A stretch of 64,000 nt of DNA from an uncultured Bacteroides sp. (GTDB lineage: Bacteria > Bacteroidota > Bacteroidia > Bacteroidales > Bacteroidaceae): positions 1-64,000 of the forward strand of contig CALUGY010000031.1 in NCBI GenBank assembly GCA_944320295.1. Reading direction: 5' to 3'. Made by a program: the position numbers and the translations under genes. Positions 61,589 to 64,000 of this stretch are shown here, piece after piece. Within the stretch, counting starts at the first letter, position 1. Each line of letters begins with the position of its first letter. The notes beneath the pieces were generated by a model. The model was not told the DNA's origin. It saw only the letters and a program-made list of their open reading frames with translations, and searched no databases.

Positions 61589-61607
61589 CCGAGGTTTGGG
61601 GCGCTTA

Positions 61608-63737
61608 TTATTTGCTCTTTTTCAGCCACTTATCCAGCCATTCGAAGAAGGTGCGTTGCCATAGGATGCCGTTTTGCGGTTTCAGCACCCAATGGTTCTC
61701 GTCCGGGAAGATGAGCAGCTCCGCCGGTACGCCGCGCATCTTGGCTGCGTCGAAGGCGGCCATGGCCTGGTTGGCCAGTATGCGGTAGTCCTTTTCGCCA
61801 TGGATGCAGAGGATGGGTGTGTCCCACTTGTCCACGAATTTGTGGGGCGAGTTGGCAAAGGTGCGTTGCGCTGTGGCGTTGTCCTTCTCCCAGTAAGCGC
61901 CGCCCATGTCCCAGTTGGCAAACCACTTCTCCTCGGTCTCCAGATACTGCATTTCCATGTTGAAGATGCCATCGTGTGCGATGAATGCCTTGAAACGCCC
62001 GTCGTGGTGTCCGGCCAGCCAGTAGACGGAGAAGCCGCCGAAGCTGGCACCCACACATCCCAGCCGGTTGCTGTCCACGAACGGTTCCTTGCACATCTCG
62101 TCGATGGCCGTGAGATAGTCTTTCATGCACTGTCCGCCATAGTCGCCGCTGACAGCCTCGTTCCACTCCACGCCGAAACCGGGCAGTCCGCGGCGATTGG
62201 GCGCGACAATGATGTAGTCGTTGGCGGCCATGATTTGGAAGTTCCAGCGATAGCTCCAGAACTGGCTGACGGGACTTTGCGGCCCGCCCTCGCAGAACAG
62301 CAGGGTGGGGTACTTCTTCTTGGGGTTGAAGTGCGGGGGGTAGATGACCCATGTGAGCATCTGCTTGCCGTCGGTGGTCGTCATCCAGCGTGCTTCCACG
62401 CGGCCGGCTTCCAGTTGGTCGAAGATGTGCTTGTTCTCGAAGGTGAGCTGGCGGGTGGTTGCGGCCTGGCCCTTGGCGGCAGTGGCGGCGGCCACGACGA
62501 ATATCTCGTCGGCCTCGCTCATGGAGTGCCGTGTGGCGATGAGGTTGTCACCGCACAGGGCCAGGGAGGCATAGTCGCACACGCCGTCGGTTATCTGGAG
62601 CGGCTGGCCGTCGCCTTCGTAGAGGGAAAGGCGGTATATGTGCTCCTCGCCGTGCCATACGCCCAGGAAGTAGATGTTCTGCGAGGCGGCGTCCCACAGG
62701 AAGGAGTCCACGTTCGAGGGGAACTTCTCGCTGAGGAAACGTTTCTCTCCCGTCTGCAAGTCCATGATGAACAGGCGGTTCAGGTCGGCTTCGTAGCCGT
62801 CGCGTTCCATGCTTTGCCAGGCTATGTAGCGTCCGTCGGGCGAGTATTGCGGGTTGGTGTCGTAGCCCTTGTTGTCCTCGGTGATGTTGCGGGCCTGCTT
62901 GGTGGCGAGGTTGTAGATGTATATGTCAGAGTTGGTAGAGACGGCATAGTCCAGTCCTGTCTTCTTACGGCAGGTATAGGCCACCTGTTTGCTGTCGGGG
63001 CTCCAGGCCAGCTGTTCTATTCCTCCCCAGGGTTTCATGGGGCTTTCATAGGGTTCTCCCTCCAGCAGGTCGGTGATGTTGCTGATTGATGTACCGTCAA
63101 AGTCGGCCACGAAAGGGTGGGGAGCCGTCGTGACCCACTCGTCCCAATGCTTGTACATCAGGTCCGTCACGATGATGCCGCTGGCTTGGGGCAGGTCGGG
63201 ATACTTCTCCGCCGTGGCCTTTACGGTCTTTACCTGGGAGATGAAGAGAAGCTTGGTGCCGTCGGGTGAGAAGGAGAAACCCTCGATGTCACCCTCATAT
63301 CGAGTGAGTTGGCGGCGGTCAGTACCGTCAGGATTCATCTCCCACACCTGGCTGGTACCGTCCTCGTTGCTCAGGTAGGCCAGCTTCGTGCCGCCTTTAA
63401 TCCACGTGGGTTGGCTCTGTTGCCAGTTGTCATGAGTGAGCTGAACGACACCGCTACCATCGGAGTTCATGACGAACAGTTCGTTGTTGCTCTTGTTTTG
63501 CGGCACGCTGTAGTAGGCCACGGTGTAGGCAATTTGTTTCCCGTCGGGCGACACGCTGACACCGCCGATGCGTCCCATGGCCCATAGGGCTTCGGGAGTG
63601 AGGCGCCCGTCGGCGATGGTGATGTCCGTGCGGCCGATGATGTCAGCTGTCGGTTCTGTCTGTTCGGCCTGCGGGTTGCCGCCGCAAGCTGCCAATGTCA
63701 TGATTGCAGACATAATGAGGAGATTTGTAGGTTTCAT
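61608..63737 (-). CDS. S9-family prolyl oligopeptidase-like lipoprotein
   Basis: A 709-residue exported peptidase. A lipoprotein signal (lipobox LAAC, about residue 18) is followed by a beta-propeller with WD40-like PD40 repeats (FSPDGTKLLFISQ, YSPDGRYIAWQS) over about 45-440, then the alpha/beta-hydrolase domain. The catalytic Ser is in GCVGASFGGFSVYW (about 562), Asp in HGEKDYRI and His in ENHWVLKP. It is of the dipeptidyl-peptidase/acylaminoacyl-peptidase type and probably degrades peptides in the periplasm. Confidence 0.92.
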   Translation of the reverse strand: MKPTNLLIMSAIMTLAACGGNPQAEQTEPTADIIGRTDITIADGRLTPEALWAMGRIGGVSVSPDGKQIAYTVAYYSVPQNKSNNELFVMNSDGSGVVQLTHDNWQQSQPTWIKGGTKLAYLSNEDGTSQVWEMNPDGTDRRQLTRYEGDIEGFSFSPDGTKLLFISQVKTVKATAEKYPDLPQASGIIVTDLMYKHWDEWVTTAPHPFVADFDGTSISNITDLLEGEPYESPMKPWGGIEQLAWSPDSKQVAYTCRKKTGLDYAVSTNSDIYIYNLATKQARNITEDNKGYDTNPQYSPDGRYIAWQSMERDGYEADLNRLFIMDLQTGEKRFLSEKFPSNVDSFLWDAASQNIYFLGVWHGEEHIYRLSLYEGDGQPLQITDGVCDYASLALCGDNLIATRHSMSEADEIFVVAAATAAKGQAATTRQLTFENKHIFDQLEAGRVEARWMTTTDGKQMLTWVIYPPHFNPKKKYPTLLFCEGGPQSPVSQFWSYRWNFQIMAANDYIIVAPNRRGLPGFGVEWNEAVSGDYGGQCMKDYLTAIDEMCKEPFVDSNRLGCVGASFGGFSVYWLAGHHDGRFKAFIAHDGIFNMEMQYLETEEKWFANWDMGGAYWEKDNATAQRTFANSPHKFVDKWDTPILCIHGEKDYRILANQAMAAFDAAKMRGVPAELLIFPDENHWVLKPQNGILWQRTFFEWLDKWLKKSK

Positions 63738-63759
63738 AAATAGTTCGTTATACGTTATA

Positions 63760-64000
63760 TCAGATTTGTTTCAGCATCCATTTGCCGTGGCGGATGTAGT
63801 ACATGCAGAACAGGAGAATGAAGACTGCATATACGGCTTCGGCTGTCCAGCACAGGGCCACGTCGAGTTTAAGGTATAATATAATATATGTGATGTAGGT
63901 AGTGTAAACGACCAGCGTCAGCATCTCGAGGAGCAGGGCGGTACGCGTGTTGCCTGTTCCGGACACGGCTTGGAAGTAGACGTTGGCGGGCACCAGCACC
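63760..64000 (-). CDS. C-terminal part of a MATE-like transporter (partial)
   Basis: The last 79 residues of a gene that begins beyond the window. The piece has two or three hydrophobic segments and the motif YFQAVSGTGNTRTAL, which in MATE-family exporters marks one of the last helices. Ends in HGKWMLKQI. It lies 22 bp upstream of the S9 gene on the same strand. Confidence 0.75.
   Translation of the reverse strand, partial: VLVPANVYFQAVSGTGNTRTALLLEMLTLVVYTTYITYIILYLKLDVALCWTAEAVYAVFILLFCMYYIRHGKWMLKQI

Overview
The window is chromosomal DNA from a member of the Bacteroidales, most likely Bacteroides, Phocaeicola or a close relative. The evidence is the promoter style (TAnnTTTG -7 boxes, several with TTG or TTTG 19-20 bp upstream), the fused lpxC-fabZ and feoA-feoB genes, families typical of the order (DUF4468, PRiA4_ORF3, Bacteroidetes-type HU protein, secreted C1 peptidase) and weak ribosome binding sites. 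By eye GC is uneven: high in about 0.5-12 kb, 15.7-20.9 kb and 40-63 kb, clearly lower in the lpx genes (12.3-15.7 kb) and in 21-39.8 kb.

Layout. 0-0.3 kb: AT-rich tail of a gene and tRNA-Ser. 0.5-3.6 kb: menA, a CPBP membrane protease and a secreted alpha/beta hydrolase. 4.1-5.4 kb: a hemerythrin-domain protein with a LuxR-type regulator. 5.6-7.8 kb: a BlaI/BlaR1 pair with palindromic operators. 8-10.9 kb: an arginase-fold enzyme, a GrpB protein and a secreted Ntn hydrolase. 10.8-18.1 kb: a minus-strand run obgE, HD hydrolase, lpxD, lpxC-fabZ, lpxA, PRiA4_ORF3 protein, miaA. 18.4-20.9 kb: HU-like protein, udk and mltF. 21-23.3 kb: a tightly overlapping cassette of a GNAT-like protein, a PAPS-reductase-like PP-loop protein and a ParB-like protein (IbrA/IbrB type). 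23.5-29.8 kb: AddB- and AddA-like recombination nuclease/helicase. 30-36.6 kb: a tripartite RND efflux operon with a divergent AraC regulator. 36.7-39.6 kb: tRNA-Cys, a cysteine-rich Feo-associated peptide and fused FeoAB. 39.8-43.4 kb: creatininase-family protein, HAD-hotdog fusion and secreted cysteine peptidase. 43.5-47.4 kb: PurF-like protein lacking the N-terminal cysteine, pepT and gcvT. 47.7-54 kb: a minus-strand run of an RluA-type synthase, a 53-residue protein, glycine-zipper lipoprotein, DUF2461, methyltransferase, small basic protein, VOC protein, DUF4468 and MBL hydrolase. 54.3-64 kb: alaS, M23 peptidase, DEAD helicase, dnaB, S9 peptidase and the end of a MATE-like transporter.

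The most striking structure is not a gene. At nine intergenic sites (about 2.1, 3.7, 18.3, 23.3, 26.4, 42.0, 47.6, 57.1 and 61.5 kb) there are short arrays of palindromes whose centres lie exactly 22 bp apart (23 bp at two sites). The palindrome differs between sites, except that three sites share the core AACATGTTGCG. All four protein-gene convergent gaps longer than 190 bp carry an array, each with its own palindrome, while the three AACATGTT arrays all lie upstream of a gene. I know of no described element with this rule (constant period, locus-specific palindrome), and this is the main candidate for an undescribed system.

Genes that clearly work together are lpxD/lpxC-fabZ/lpxA (first steps of lipid A synthesis plus fatty-acid dehydration), AddA/AddB (double-strand break processing), the adaptor/RND/TolC efflux set, FeoAB with its small cysteine-rich partner, BlaI/BlaR1, and pepT with gcvT as a codirectional pair. 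Functions are inferred from recognisable motifs and remembered family features; no database search was possible.
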